From Clostridiales bacterium (GTDB lineage Bacteria; Bacillota; Clostridia; Lachnospirales; Lachnospiraceae), in NCBI GenBank assembly GCA_019416265.1, contig DXXQ01000119.1, positions 1 through 43,026 of the forward strand: a stretch of DNA of 43,026 bases. Reading direction: 5' to 3'. Shown one piece after another: positions 15,964-24,829 of the stretch. The notes beneath the pieces are model-generated. The model was not told where the DNA came from. It ran no database searches and saw only the letters and a list, made by a program, of their open reading frames with translations. Both the position numbers and the translations under genes were made by a program. Each line of letters opens with the position of its first letter. Within the stretch, counting starts at the first letter, position 1.

Positions 15964-17280
15964 ATGGAACTTCAATTAAATCCAAAGAACAAAACCGAAC
16001 ATTTATATCTGGAGGTATACCGCTATTACAAAAGCCTGATCCAGGAAGGGAAGCTTCCTCCTGGAAGCAAGATGCCCTCCCTGCGGAAATGCTCCCAGGA
16101 GCTGAAATTAAGCCGTACCACCATTGAAAACGCCTATCTCCAGCTTGCTGCAGACGGCTACATTATCGCCAAAGCCCAGAGCGGATATTATGTGACGGAC
16201 ATAGCTTCCCGCCAGGTACTTCCGGAACGGGAAACACCGGATAAATCCCCCTCCTACCGCTATGATTTCGCTTCCAGCGGAGTTGACAGGGAAAGCTTCC
16301 GTTTCGATCTGTGGAGGCGGTATATCAAAAGCGCTCTGCGTCAGGACGAACGCCTTCTCTCCTACGGGGAACCCCAGGGAGAAAGGGATCTTCGCTGTAC
16401 ACTGGCAGATTATATCCGGGAGCGCAGAAACATCCTGTGCAGTCCGGAGGACATTGTGATCGGAGCCGGCATACAGAGTCTCCTTCACATTCTCTGCCCG
16501 CTTTTAAAGGGAAAAAACAACGTTTCCTTTCCCACTCCGTCCTTCCTTCAGGGCAGCACCATCTTCGAGGATTACGGCTTTCAGGTTACATACCGGAACA
16601 AAAACAGCGACATTATCTATGTCTCCCCTGCCCACATGACAAAATGGGGGGATATCATGCCTGTTTCCAGGCGTCTGGAGCTGCTCCGCCATGCATTTTC
16701 CAGAGGCAGCCTGATCATTGAGGACGATTTCGAGAATGAATTTGTTTATCTCCAAAAGCCAACTCCCTCTCTGTTCAGTCTTGCCGGAGGAAACAGCGTT
16801 GTCTATCTCGGTACCTTTTCCAGGCTTTTGCTCCCGTCTATCCGCATCAGCTTCATGGTTCTGCCCCCTGAGATCTCTGCCCTTTACCGGCAAAAAGCCG
16901 CCCGGTACAACCAGACAGCTTCCAAAGCCGAACAGATCGCTCTGTGCCAGTTTATCCGTGACGGTCATCTGGCTGCGCAGACCCGCAGACTGAAACGGTT
17001 ATATGCCTTAAAGCTCAAAAGCCTTCTCTCTGCAGTCAGGGAAATTTTCGGGCCGGACGCACCTGTACAGATCGGGGCAGCCGGTACCAGCCTTGCCCTT
17101 ACCCTGCAGACTCCCCTCTGTGGAGATTCTCTGATAAAAAGAGCAAAATCCCAGGGACTCCGCCTGCAGCTCCTGCGGGAATCCCAGGGCGAAATCACCC
17201 TCATCCTTTCCTGTTCTTCCATGGCTGCAGAGGATTTCATCCCCGCCTGCAGGCTTTTAAAGGAGCTGTCACAGAGTTAA
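15964..17280 (+). CDS. MocR/GntR-type regulator lacking the PLP-binding lysine
   Basis: This 438-residue protein has the MocR layout. A GntR winged helix (about residues 10-80) has PPGSKMPSLRKCSQELKLSR and TTIENAYLQLAADGYI. An aminotransferase-I-like domain (about 115-430) follows. In typical members the PLP Schiff-base lysine sits in GTFSK. Here the sequence is YLGTFSRLLLPSIRIS, with R287 encoded by AGG at 16822-16824. The PLP-pocket IIEDDFENEF motif is kept, but the SPxHQxPxG motif is degenerate (SPAHMTKWGDIMP). It probably binds PLP weakly or senses something else. It is divergent from the hem operon and convergent with cbiC, with a 4-bp overlap of coding ends, so control of tetrapyrrole or cobalamin genes is the natural inference. 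AGAGG precedes the ATG. Confidence 0.9.
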   Translation: MELQLNPKNKTEHLYLEVYRYYKSLIQEGKLPPGSKMPSLRKCSQELKLSRTTIENAYLQLAADGYIIAKAQSGYYVTDIASRQVLPERETPDKSPSYRYDFASSGVDRESFRFDLWRRYIKSALRQDERLLSYGEPQGERDLRCTLADYIRERRNILCSPEDIVIGAGIQSLLHILCPLLKGKNNVSFPTPSFLQGSTIFEDYGFQVTYRNKNSDIIYVSPAHMTKWGDIMPVSRRLELLRHAFSRGSLIIEDDFENEFVYLQKPTPSLFSLAGGNSVVYLGTFSRLLLPSIRISFMVLPPEISALYRQKAARYNQTASKAEQIALCQFIRDGHLAAQTRRLKRLYALKLKSLLSAVREIFGPDAPVQIGAAGTSLALTLQTPLCGDSLIKRAKSQGLRLQLLRESQGEITLILSCSSMAAEDFIPACRLLKELSQS

Positions 17281-17918
17281 TCTCTTTTATTGTCGATCAT
17301 GTAAAGCAGCGCATTGCAGATACAGGCTGCAATGTTGCTGCCCCCTTTTCGTCCCCTGGCCACAATATACGGCGTTTTTGTCTCCATGATCAGTTCCTTG
17401 GACTGTACCACATTTACAAATCCCACAGGAACGCCGATGATCAGCTGCGGGTCAATTTTCCCCTCCTGAATCAGCTCATAAAGACGGACTAGGGCTGTCG
17501 GCGCATTTCCGATGGCAAAAATCAGTTTTTTGTCAAGAGAAGCCGCCTTATCCATACTTGCCGTCGCCCGGGTGGTTTTATTTTTCTTTGCAATTTCCGC
17601 CACATCCTCATCGGACATAAAGCAGTATACCTCGCCGCCATATCTGGCAAGGGCGCGTTTGTTGATCCCGGCTTTGGCCATCTGGGTATCTGTCACAATA
17701 CAGGCTCCGTTTTTAATGGCTTCTATTGCTTTCTCCACTGCGTGTTCGGAGAAACACAGATTTCTGGCATAATCGAAATCCGCGCTTGTATGTATACAGC
17801 GCTTCACCACAAGCTCTGTGCCCGGAGTCAGTTCCGCATCCCCCAGCTCTTCTGTGATAATCTCAAAGCTTCGTTTCTCAATATCCATTGGTTTTACATT
17901 TTCTAATTCTACTTTCAT
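17277..17918 (-). CDS. cbiC: Precorrin-8X / cobalt-precorrin-8 methylmutase
   Basis: This 213-residue protein moves the C11 methyl group to C12, giving (cobalt-)hydrogenobyrinate. The N-terminal signature DIEKRSFEIITEELG and the catalytic-histidine region RCIHTSADFDYARNL are typical, as is the C-terminal ARGRKGGSNIAACICNALLY. It is the last gene of the cbi operon and overlaps the cbiP stop by 4 bp (ATGA). Its own end overlaps the MocR end by 4 bp with no visible terminator. Confidence 0.96.
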   Translation of the reverse strand: MKVELENVKPMDIEKRSFEIITEELGDAELTPGTELVVKRCIHTSADFDYARNLCFSEHAVEKAIEAIKNGACIVTDTQMAKAGINKRALARYGGEVYCFMSDEDVAEIAKKNKTTRATASMDKAASLDKKLIFAIGNAPTALVRLYELIQEGKIDPQLIIGVPVGFVNVVQSKELIMETKTPYIVARGRKGGSNIAACICNALLYMIDNKRD

Positions 17919-19423
17919 ATTCCCTGCTCCAGAATCTCATATATTTTTTTCATGTCAAGGTGTTTTCGAAGCTCTGCTGCAAGAATATCATACTGAGTCT
18001 CCTTAAATGCTGCAAAGTCGATCCCCTCCATCTGTGAAACGTCGATTCCCTTCTGTTCTCCGATCACCCGGATGATGCCTTCTGCTGCTTCCTCCCTGTC
18101 AAATACGCCGTGGACATAAGTTCCGCAGACATTGTTCAGGTACACGCCGTCTGTCTTTTCCTCTCCTGTCACATGATCTTTCAGAGCTACGGCTCTGCCT
18201 GCTTCTCCCTTTATCATGGTTTTTCCCATGTGAATCTCATATCCTTCCACCTTTGCTCCGCTTAATGGAGACAGCTCTCCTGTCAGGCTGCAAAACTCAC
18301 CGGAGACTCTGGTTCTTGTTTTTTCACGGGCAAAAACCGTTTCCATGGGAAGAAGTCCCATCCCCCGGATGGTTCCTCCTGCTTCTACTCCAAATGGATC
18401 GCTCAAGCTCTCTCCCAGCATCTGATAACCGCCGCAGATTCCGAAAATAAGCTTTCCCTCTGCGGCTTTTTTAAGGACTGCAGCCTCCATGCCGCTCTCT
18501 CTCATCCACAGCAGATCTTCCATGGTATTTTTTGTTCCCGGCAGGATAATCATATCCGGATTTTTCAGTTCTCCCGGATGCTTCACATAGCGGAGAGAAA
18601 CTCCCGGGATGCTTTCCAGAGGATTAAAATCTGTGAAATTGGAAATTCTCGGCACACGGATAACCGCAATATCGATCAAGTCTGCCTTCTGCCCGCTGTG
18701 AAAGCGCTCCGTAAGGCTGTCTTCATCCTCTACCTGAATATTCATGTAAGGCGCCACCCCTACAACGGGAATGTGGCTTTTCTTTTCCAGCATCTCCACT
18801 CCCGGATCAAGAATGGACTTGTCTCCCCTGAACTTATTGATGATAAGGCCTTTTACCATAGCTCTCTCATCCTCTTCCAGAAGCTCCACTGTGCCGATAA
18901 GCTGGGCAAAAACTCCTCCTCTGTCAATATCTCCCACAAGAAGTACCGGCGCCTTCGCCATCTTTGCCATTCCCATATTTACAATATCTTCATTTTTTAA
19001 ATTAATCTCCGCCGGACTTCCGGCTCCTTCGATGACAATAATATCATGGGTATCCGCAAGCTTCTGATAGGCCTTCATAATATCCGGAACCAGCTTCTTT
19101 TTGTATCGGAAATACTCCCTTGCGCTCATATTCCCCAGGACTTCCCCGTTTACGATCACCTGAGAGCCCACATCGTTGGTAGGCTTCAGAAGAATGGGGT
19201 TCATAAGGACAGAAGGGGCAATTCCCGCTGCCTCCGCCTGCATAACCTGGGCCCGTCCCATCTCCAGTCCTTCCTCCGTAATGTAGGAATTGAGAGCCAT
19301 GTTCTGGGATTTAAAAGGCGCCACACGATAACCGTCCTGTTTAAAAATCCTGCAGAGCCCTGCTGCAAGAAGGCTTTTTCCTGCGTTGGACATTGTTCCC
19401 TGCACCATAATTGCTTTTGCCAT
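17915..19423 (-). CDS. cbiP: Cobyric acid synthase (adenosylcobyrinate amide synthase)
   Basis: This 502-residue protein uses glutamine and ATP to amidate side chains b, d, e and g of adenosylcobyrinic acid a,c-diamide. The N-terminal dethiobiotin-synthetase-like ATPase domain has the loop GTMSNAGKS and PFKSQNMALNSY. The C-terminal class I glutaminase domain has the cysteine in FGICGGYQMLGE and the histidine in GTYVHGVFD. The start lies 9 bp after the stop of the upstream gene. Confidence 0.96.
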   Translation of the reverse strand: MAKAIMVQGTMSNAGKSLLAAGLCRIFKQDGYRVAPFKSQNMALNSYITEEGLEMGRAQVMQAEAAGIAPSVLMNPILLKPTNDVGSQVIVNGEVLGNMSAREYFRYKKKLVPDIMKAYQKLADTHDIIVIEGAGSPAEINLKNEDIVNMGMAKMAKAPVLLVGDIDRGGVFAQLIGTVELLEEDERAMVKGLIINKFRGDKSILDPGVEMLEKKSHIPVVGVAPYMNIQVEDEDSLTERFHSGQKADLIDIAVIRVPRISNFTDFNPLESIPGVSLRYVKHPGELKNPDMIILPGTKNTMEDLLWMRESGMEAAVLKKAAEGKLIFGICGGYQMLGESLSDPFGVEAGGTIRGMGLLPMETVFAREKTRTRVSGEFCSLTGELSPLSGAKVEGYEIHMGKTMIKGEAGRAVALKDHVTGEEKTDGVYLNNVCGTYVHGVFDREEAAEGIIRVIGEQKGIDVSQMEGIDFAAFKETQYDILAAELRKHLDMKKIYEILEQGI

Positions 19424-19432
19424 ACTGTAACC

Positions 19433-20476
19433 TCACTTTTGTACGATTTCCTTAAAGGCTTCCATCAGTTTCTCATTTCTTTGGTGATCCTTCACTGCCA
19501 CCCGGAAATATCCTTTTGAAAGCCCCGGATAATTGCTGCAGTCACGGATCAGAATCCCTTTTTCCACACACTGCTCAAAAAGCTTCTCCGGACCTTTAAA
19601 AAAGATATAATTGGCCTGAGAGGGAAACACCTTAAGCCCCAGCTTTTCCATTTCTCCTTTCAGATATGCCGCCTCCTCAAAGACAAGCCTTCGTCCTGCT
19701 TCTACATACGCTGTTTCTTTCAGGGCTGCAAGTCCCGCTGCCTGTGCCATGGCAGATACATTCCAGGGCTGTGTCATAAGCTCCATCTGTTCAAGGGTCT
19801 CCCTGTCAGCGCAAAGGCCGTACCCCAGGCGGACGCCTGCAATGGCATAACGCTTTGTGAAAGCTTTCAGAAGAAAGAGATTTTTATATTCTTTCAGATA
19901 TGCCTTCAGCGTGTAATTCTCCGGTTCTCCGATGAAATCCAGAAAACATTCGTCCACTACTGCAAAGATTCCCTTATCCCTGCAGCAATTCAGAACCTTT
20001 TCCAGAAAATCCCGTTCGATAAGGATTCCTGTGGGATTATTGGGATTGCAGAGAAACAGGATATCCAGATCCTCTGTAAGCGCCTCCAGATACTCTTCTT
20101 TTACCCGGAATCCCTCTTTCTCTTCCAGAAAATAATACCGAATCTCACAGTCCACACTGGAAAGAGCCTGCTCATATTCCGCAAAAGTAGGGGCAGGAAG
20201 AAGGGCTTTTTTCGGTTTTTTCGCCCTGCACAGGGAAAAGATCAGCTCTGCGGCTCCATTTCCGCAGATCACCTCTTCCTTATCCACCTGTTCATACTGT
20301 GCAATGGCTTCTTTTAATCTCCCGCATCCAACCTCGGGGTAATCCTCCAGTCTTTCCACACTTTCCCTGATCGCCTGTTTCACCCTCTCAGGCGTTCCGA
20401 GAGGGTTGCAGTTTGCGGAAAAATCCAGACAGTGTTTATATTTGTATACGTCTCCGCCGTGTACGTGTTTCATCAT
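19433..20476 (-). CDS. cobD: L-threonine-O-3-phosphate decarboxylase-type aminotransferase
   Basis: This 347-residue class I/II PLP protein resembles CobD/CobC. It opens with MKHVHGGDVYKYKHCLDFSANCNPLG and carries the PLP lysine in FLLKAFTKRYAIAGVRLGYG. FAVVDECFLDF supplies the pyridine-binding aspartate. It makes (R)-1-amino-2-propanol phosphate for the aminopropanol arm joined by CbiB. It closely resembles histidinol-phosphate aminotransferases, but the position between cbiB and cbiP decides the call. It lies 18 bp after cbiB. Confidence 0.92.
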   Translation of the reverse strand: MMKHVHGGDVYKYKHCLDFSANCNPLGTPERVKQAIRESVERLEDYPEVGCGRLKEAIAQYEQVDKEEVICGNGAAELIFSLCRAKKPKKALLPAPTFAEYEQALSSVDCEIRYYFLEEKEGFRVKEEYLEALTEDLDILFLCNPNNPTGILIERDFLEKVLNCCRDKGIFAVVDECFLDFIGEPENYTLKAYLKEYKNLFLLKAFTKRYAIAGVRLGYGLCADRETLEQMELMTQPWNVSAMAQAAGLAALKETAYVEAGRRLVFEEAAYLKGEMEKLGLKVFPSQANYIFFKGPEKLFEQCVEKGILIRDCSNYPGLSKGYFRVAVKDHQRNEKLMEAFKEIVQK

Positions 20477-20494
20477 TGTTTTGTCTCCTATAGA

Positions 20495-21457
20495 TCAGAG
20501 CATCCTGAGTCCCAGGGCTGCTCCCAGAAAAACCGCCAGTCCCAGGAAGCAGGATGCGTAGAGAAGGCGGTTGGCTCTTTTTATGTCCTCAGCCCCCACT
20601 TCTCTTGTCTTATCTCCTATCGTCGGTTTTTCGTATAATTTTCCAAAATAATATGCATTTCCTGCAAGCTGAACTCCAAGAGCTCCTGCCATTGCAGCTT
20701 CTGTCTGCGCAGAATTAGGGCTTGCATGGTTGCGTTTGTCTCTTCTGTAAATCTTTATGGCATTTTTCGTATCCATTCCCACAAAAACCGTGGCAAGAGC
20801 CATGAGCCAGCCGGAGATTCTTGCAGGAATATAGTTTGCCACATCGTCAAGCTTTGCAGCACAGCGCCCGAAGTACAGGTATTTTTCATTCTTGTAGCCA
20901 AGCATGGAATCCATGGTATTGATTCCCTTGTAAAGAAACATCAGCCCGATTCCGCCGACTGCCATATAAAACATGGGGGCTATGATTCCGTCTGAAGAAT
21001 TTTCTGCAATGGTCTCCACTGCCGCTTTTGTCACTCCCTCTTCTGTAAGCTCCCGGGTGTCCCGTCCCACGATCATGGAAACTGCATAGCGCGCTTCTTC
21101 GATGGTTCCGTTTTTCAGTCTGTCATAAACCTTCATACTTTCTGTTTTCAGGGATTTTGTGGCCAGAAGCTGACTGCACCAGAAGGTTTCCAGCGCAAGA
21201 CCTGCCCAGACAGAAATCCCGTACAGGAAGCGCACAGCAAGAAACGGAATTCCGAAACTCAGCGCACAGACTAGAAGCACCTCAAGAAAGCCGCCTGCCA
21301 GCTCTCCCTTTTTTGATTTGGGAAAAATTCTGCGGATTCCTCTCTCCAGAAAGGAAATCAGATTTCCGATCACACAGACGGGATGGTAAAGCCATCTGGG
21401 ATCCCCAATCAGTAAATCTATGAAAAAACCTGCTGCCAGAGCAATGAGACTATACAT
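20495..21457 (-). CDS. cbiB: Adenosylcobinamide-phosphate synthase, membrane protein
   Basis: This 320-residue integral membrane protein attaches aminopropanol (phosphate) to adenosylcobyric acid. The N-terminal motif FFIDLLIGDPRWLYHPVCVIG is diagnostic, and TIAENSSDGIIAPMFY and ARISGWLMALA follow. The start at 21457 (MYSLIALAAG) follows GGGAGG with 8-base spacing and overlaps cbiA by 8 bp. A longer frame to 21520 would begin inside cbiA and lacks support. The naming can be confused with CobD of aerobic species. Confidence 0.95.
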   Translation of the reverse strand: MYSLIALAAGFFIDLLIGDPRWLYHPVCVIGNLISFLERGIRRIFPKSKKGELAGGFLEVLLVCALSFGIPFLAVRFLYGISVWAGLALETFWCSQLLATKSLKTESMKVYDRLKNGTIEEARYAVSMIVGRDTRELTEEGVTKAAVETIAENSSDGIIAPMFYMAVGGIGLMFLYKGINTMDSMLGYKNEKYLYFGRCAAKLDDVANYIPARISGWLMALATVFVGMDTKNAIKIYRRDKRNHASPNSAQTEAAMAGALGVQLAGNAYYFGKLYEKPTIGDKTREVGAEDIKRANRLLYASCFLGLAVFLGAALGLRML

Positions 21458-22856
21458 GAGCGTTTCCTCCCTGCCTTTCTTTTTTATATTCCAGACATTT
21501 TTCCAGAAAAGCCTGTGCAAGACGGGGATTTCCGTAATAGTAAAGATGGGGAAATCCTGCCATCAGGCGGTCCGTCCCATGAATACAGTCCCAGCCTCTT
21601 TTGCTTAACGGCTTATCTGCCCGAAAGGAAGTCCCGCAGTTCTCTGAATCGAAGTAGTGGAATTCATGAGCAGGCAGTTTTCCCGGATCCGTCCCGAAAA
21701 CAGTTTCCCCTTCTTTCAGGGTGAGGGTAACATATCCGAACCTTGAAAGCTTTGGCGTTCTGTATGCCTTTCCGGAAATCACCCCTGCCATACAGCGAAG
21801 ATTTCCCTCCATATCCTCCATCTCTTCATGAAGGTACATAAAGCCTCCGCACTCTGCCATACAGGGCATTCCAGACAGGATTTTTTCTCTGATATCCTTT
21901 CGCATGGAATGGTTTTCTTCCAGCTTCCGGGCATTTAATTCCGGATATCCTCCATAGAGAAGAAGCCCGTCTGTGTTCTCCGGCAGGCTGCCGTCCCCTA
22001 TAGGGGAAAATCGCACAAGCTCCGCTCCCATCTCCTCCAGGAGACGGAGGTTGTCCTCATAAAAGAAGCAGAAAGCTTCGTCATCCGCTACTGCCAGACG
22101 CACTCTCTCCGAAAGCTTCCACGAAATTATTTCCTCCTGCTTCTTTTCCACAGGATTTTCCAGCTCCTTTGCACCTGCGGCAAGGCTCAAAATCCCGTCT
22201 ATGTCCAGGCTTTTTTCCAGAACCTCCGCCAGACCCGTCAGCCGTTCCTTTAATTCCGGAATTTCCTCCGGAAGAACAAGCCCCAGATGACGGCTCTCGA
22301 TCACACAGTCCTCCACCTTCGGAACATAGCCGTATACGGAAATTCCCAGTTCCCTTTCTGCTGCTTCTTTCATCCGCGGATAAAGCATGGGGGACATCTG
22401 ATTAAAGATAACCCCTTTCACATGGCTGTCCTTTTTGTATTCCAGAAATCCTTTGATATAGGCAAGAAGAGAAAGACTCATTCCCTTGCTGTTCACAATA
22501 AGGATCACCGGAGTGTCTGTGGTATCTGCCAGGTCGTAGGCGCTTGCCATAGTGGAAGTTCCTCCCACTCCGTCGTAATAGCCCATAACCCCTTCCATAA
22601 CAGCAATGTCACACCCTTCGCTGTTTACGGCCAGGAGCTCTCTTGTTTTCTCTCTTCCCGTAAAAAAGGTATCAAGATTTCTGGATTTTGTCCCGATGAC
22701 TCTGGAGTGAAACATGGGATCAATATAATCCGGTCCGCATTTAAAAGATGCCACTTTCATGCCCCTGTTTACAAGAGCCTGAAGAAGCCCGCAGGTGATC
22801 AGGGTTTTTCCGCTTCCGCTGCCTCCTGCTGCCAGAAGAATTCTCGGTGTTTTCAT
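21450..22856 (-). CDS. cbiA: Cobyrinate a,c-diamide synthase
   Basis: This 468-residue glutamine- and ATP-dependent enzyme amidates side chains a and c of cobyrinic acid. The N-terminal P-loop is AAGGSGSGKTLITCGLL, followed by FKCGPDYIDPMFH and MEGVMGYYDG. The C-terminal glutaminase domain holds the cysteine in CMAECGGFMYLHEEM and the histidine near LPAHEFHYFD. It overlaps the upstream fusion gene by 4 bp (ATGA). Confidence 0.96.
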   Translation of the reverse strand: MKTPRILLAAGGSGSGKTLITCGLLQALVNRGMKVASFKCGPDYIDPMFHSRVIGTKSRNLDTFFTGREKTRELLAVNSEGCDIAVMEGVMGYYDGVGGTSTMASAYDLADTTDTPVILIVNSKGMSLSLLAYIKGFLEYKKDSHVKGVIFNQMSPMLYPRMKEAAERELGISVYGYVPKVEDCVIESRHLGLVLPEEIPELKERLTGLAEVLEKSLDIDGILSLAAGAKELENPVEKKQEEIISWKLSERVRLAVADDEAFCFFYEDNLRLLEEMGAELVRFSPIGDGSLPENTDGLLLYGGYPELNARKLEENHSMRKDIREKILSGMPCMAECGGFMYLHEEMEDMEGNLRCMAGVISGKAYRTPKLSRFGYVTLTLKEGETVFGTDPGKLPAHEFHYFDSENCGTSFRADKPLSKRGWDCIHGTDRLMAGFPHLYYYGNPRLAQAFLEKCLEYKKERQGGNAHV

Positions 22857-24829
22857 GGGATCTCCTTTCCCGGATTCTGAAGTGTAAGAATGTAGATCGG
22901 GTTTTCCCCCATCATCATATGATAACGTCCCACTTCCTTTGAGCGGGCTGCCCCAAGCTGAACGATCTCCCTGGTTTGAAATTCAAACTCCCTTGCAGTT
23001 TCCAGCGCTTCCGATACTGTCTCCAGGGTAATACAGTTGATCACCATTCGGACTTTTTTATTTTTCTCAAGAAGCTTCCTTACAATTTCTTTTAAATTTC
23101 CGGAGGAGCCTCCGATAAAAGCGTGGGTGGGCGCAGGAAGGTCTCCCATCGCCTCAGGCGCCAGGCCGGGAACAATCATCAGATTATCCGCTGCAAATTT
23201 CTGCTTATTCTTTTTCAGAAGCTCTGTGGCTTCCTCCTTTTTTTCGATGGCATAAACCTGCCCCTCATGGGCGCACAGCGCCATTTCCACAGAAACTGAG
23301 CCGGTTCCCGCTCCCACATCATAACAGACGGAATCCTCCTGAAGCTTTAATTTGGAAAGGGAAACTGTTCGCACCTCCTCTTTCGTCATAGGCGCTTTTC
23401 CCCTGATAAATTCCTCATCCGGTATTCCATGGACTGTACTTTGGGGTACCGCTTCTAAGTTGTATGCGCAGATGACACTCAGAGCATCTCCCTGATACTC
23501 TGTAAGCTCTCTGGCTTTTTTTGAAAAAACAGCCTCATCCTCATAGGAAAGACGTTCCCCCACATAAAGAGTAACCTCTCCCATTCCATAGGACACCAGT
23601 TTTTTCGCCAGCTCTGCCACACTGTCTTTTGTTCCTAAAATTGCAAAAACCTTCCGGTTATGCCGGATGTAATGGATCAGATTGCAGCTTTTTCCATGAG
23701 CGCTGAGGATTTTTGCATCCTCCCAGGACAGACCGATTTTTGCCATGAAATAATTTACAGAGGAAATTCCGCAAAGGATTTCCACCTCCCCCTCCAGAAG
23801 GGTCTGCAGTTTTTTTGCTCCGCTGTAAAAGCCCACATCTCCTGATAAAACAATCGCGATCCTGTCATATTCCGGATGCTCTTTTATGTAATCTGCAATC
23901 ACCTGGCTTCGATATTCGCAGAGGGTTTTCTGTCCCGGCTGCGCTGCGGCTTCTACCATCCGCTTTGCACCGATGAGTAAATCCGCCTGCTCCACTGCCC
24001 GTCTTCCTTCTACTGTAAAAGTACCCTCGCTGCCCATGCCGATTCCGAGAAGTGTAATGTGAGGCTTTCTGTCTATCTGAAACATCTTTGTCAGATATGC
24101 TTTGCATTCTGTCAGAGACATCCCCTCTTCCTTCACAGGTCGTCCGATGATCACGGGAGTGACGCCGCATTCCAGAGCAGCCTCTGTTTTTTCCCGGAAG
24201 CCTCCGGCCTTTCCCGTATCCTTTGTCACCAGGTATTTACAGTCAAACTGCCGGAGCATGGCTGTGTTTAACTCCTTACTGAAAGGCCCCTGCATTCCAA
24301 TGAGATGCTTTCCCTCAAATCCCAGCCTGCTGCAGGCTTCTGCAACAGAAGGCAGGGAAAGAACCCGGGCAAACAACCGGTTCTGATAATCGGGAATCCC
24401 TGTAAATTTATGCAGCTCCTTACTTCCTGTTGTGAGAAGTACGTTTCCCTGTGTTCCTTTTAAGTACTCTGCCGCTGCTTCCGTGGATTCCACATAAACT
24501 GCCTGTCCCTCCTGTTCCCCTTCTTCTCTCAGTACGCGAAGGCAGGGAAAGCCTGTCTTTTCACAGGCAGTTCTTATATTTGCCGTCACCTCTGCGGCGT
24601 AGGGATGGGTGGCGTCCAGAATGATCTGAGGATTTACTTCCCGAAAAAGCTCTTCCATGTTTTTTTCGTCCAGTCTTCCGGGACTTACCTTAAGATACCC
24701 GTTTTCTTCCAGAGCTTTTCCGCCATAGTCTGTTGCTGTACATACATATACAGGCACCTGGTACTTTGCCAGAAAACGGCTGATTTCATAGCCCTCTGTC
24801 GTACCTGCAAAAACAAGGACTTTATACAT
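22853..24829 (-). CDS. cbiJET: CbiJ-CbiE-CbiT trifunctional fusion
   Basis: One 658-residue frame covers three successive cobalamin steps. Residues 1 to about 250 are a CbiJ/CobK-type precorrin-6A reductase (MYKVLVFAGTTEGYEISRFL, DATHPYAAEVT, LLTTGSKEL). Residues about 256-465 are CbiE, the C5 methyltransferase (LLGIGMGSEGTFTVEGRRAV, VLSGDVGFYSGA). Residues about 470-650 are CbiT, the C15 methyltransferase and decarboxylase (YDVGAGTGSVSVEMAL at 503-518, AFIGGSSGNLKEIV). There is no internal stop, and linkers are short. Fusion of CbiE and CbiT is known as CobL; adding the reductase makes a rarer arrangement. The start overlaps the cbiH end by 8 bp. Confidence 0.94.
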   Translation of the reverse strand: MYKVLVFAGTTEGYEISRFLAKYQVPVYVCTATDYGGKALEENGYLKVSPGRLDEKNMEELFREVNPQIILDATHPYAAEVTANIRTACEKTGFPCLRVLREEGEQEGQAVYVESTEAAAEYLKGTQGNVLLTTGSKELHKFTGIPDYQNRLFARVLSLPSVAEACSRLGFEGKHLIGMQGPFSKELNTAMLRQFDCKYLVTKDTGKAGGFREKTEAALECGVTPVIIGRPVKEEGMSLTECKAYLTKMFQIDRKPHITLLGIGMGSEGTFTVEGRRAVEQADLLIGAKRMVEAAAQPGQKTLCEYRSQVIADYIKEHPEYDRIAIVLSGDVGFYSGAKKLQTLLEGEVEILCGISSVNYFMAKIGLSWEDAKILSAHGKSCNLIHYIRHNRKVFAILGTKDSVAELAKKLVSYGMGEVTLYVGERLSYEDEAVFSKKARELTEYQGDALSVICAYNLEAVPQSTVHGIPDEEFIRGKAPMTKEEVRTVSLSKLKLQEDSVCYDVGAGTGSVSVEMALCAHEGQVYAIEKKEEATELLKKNKQKFAADNLMIVPGLAPEAMGDLPAPTHAFIGGSSGNLKEIVRKLLEKNKKVRMVINCITLETVSEALETAREFEFQTREIVQLGAARSKEVGRYHMMMGENPIYILTLQNPGKEIP

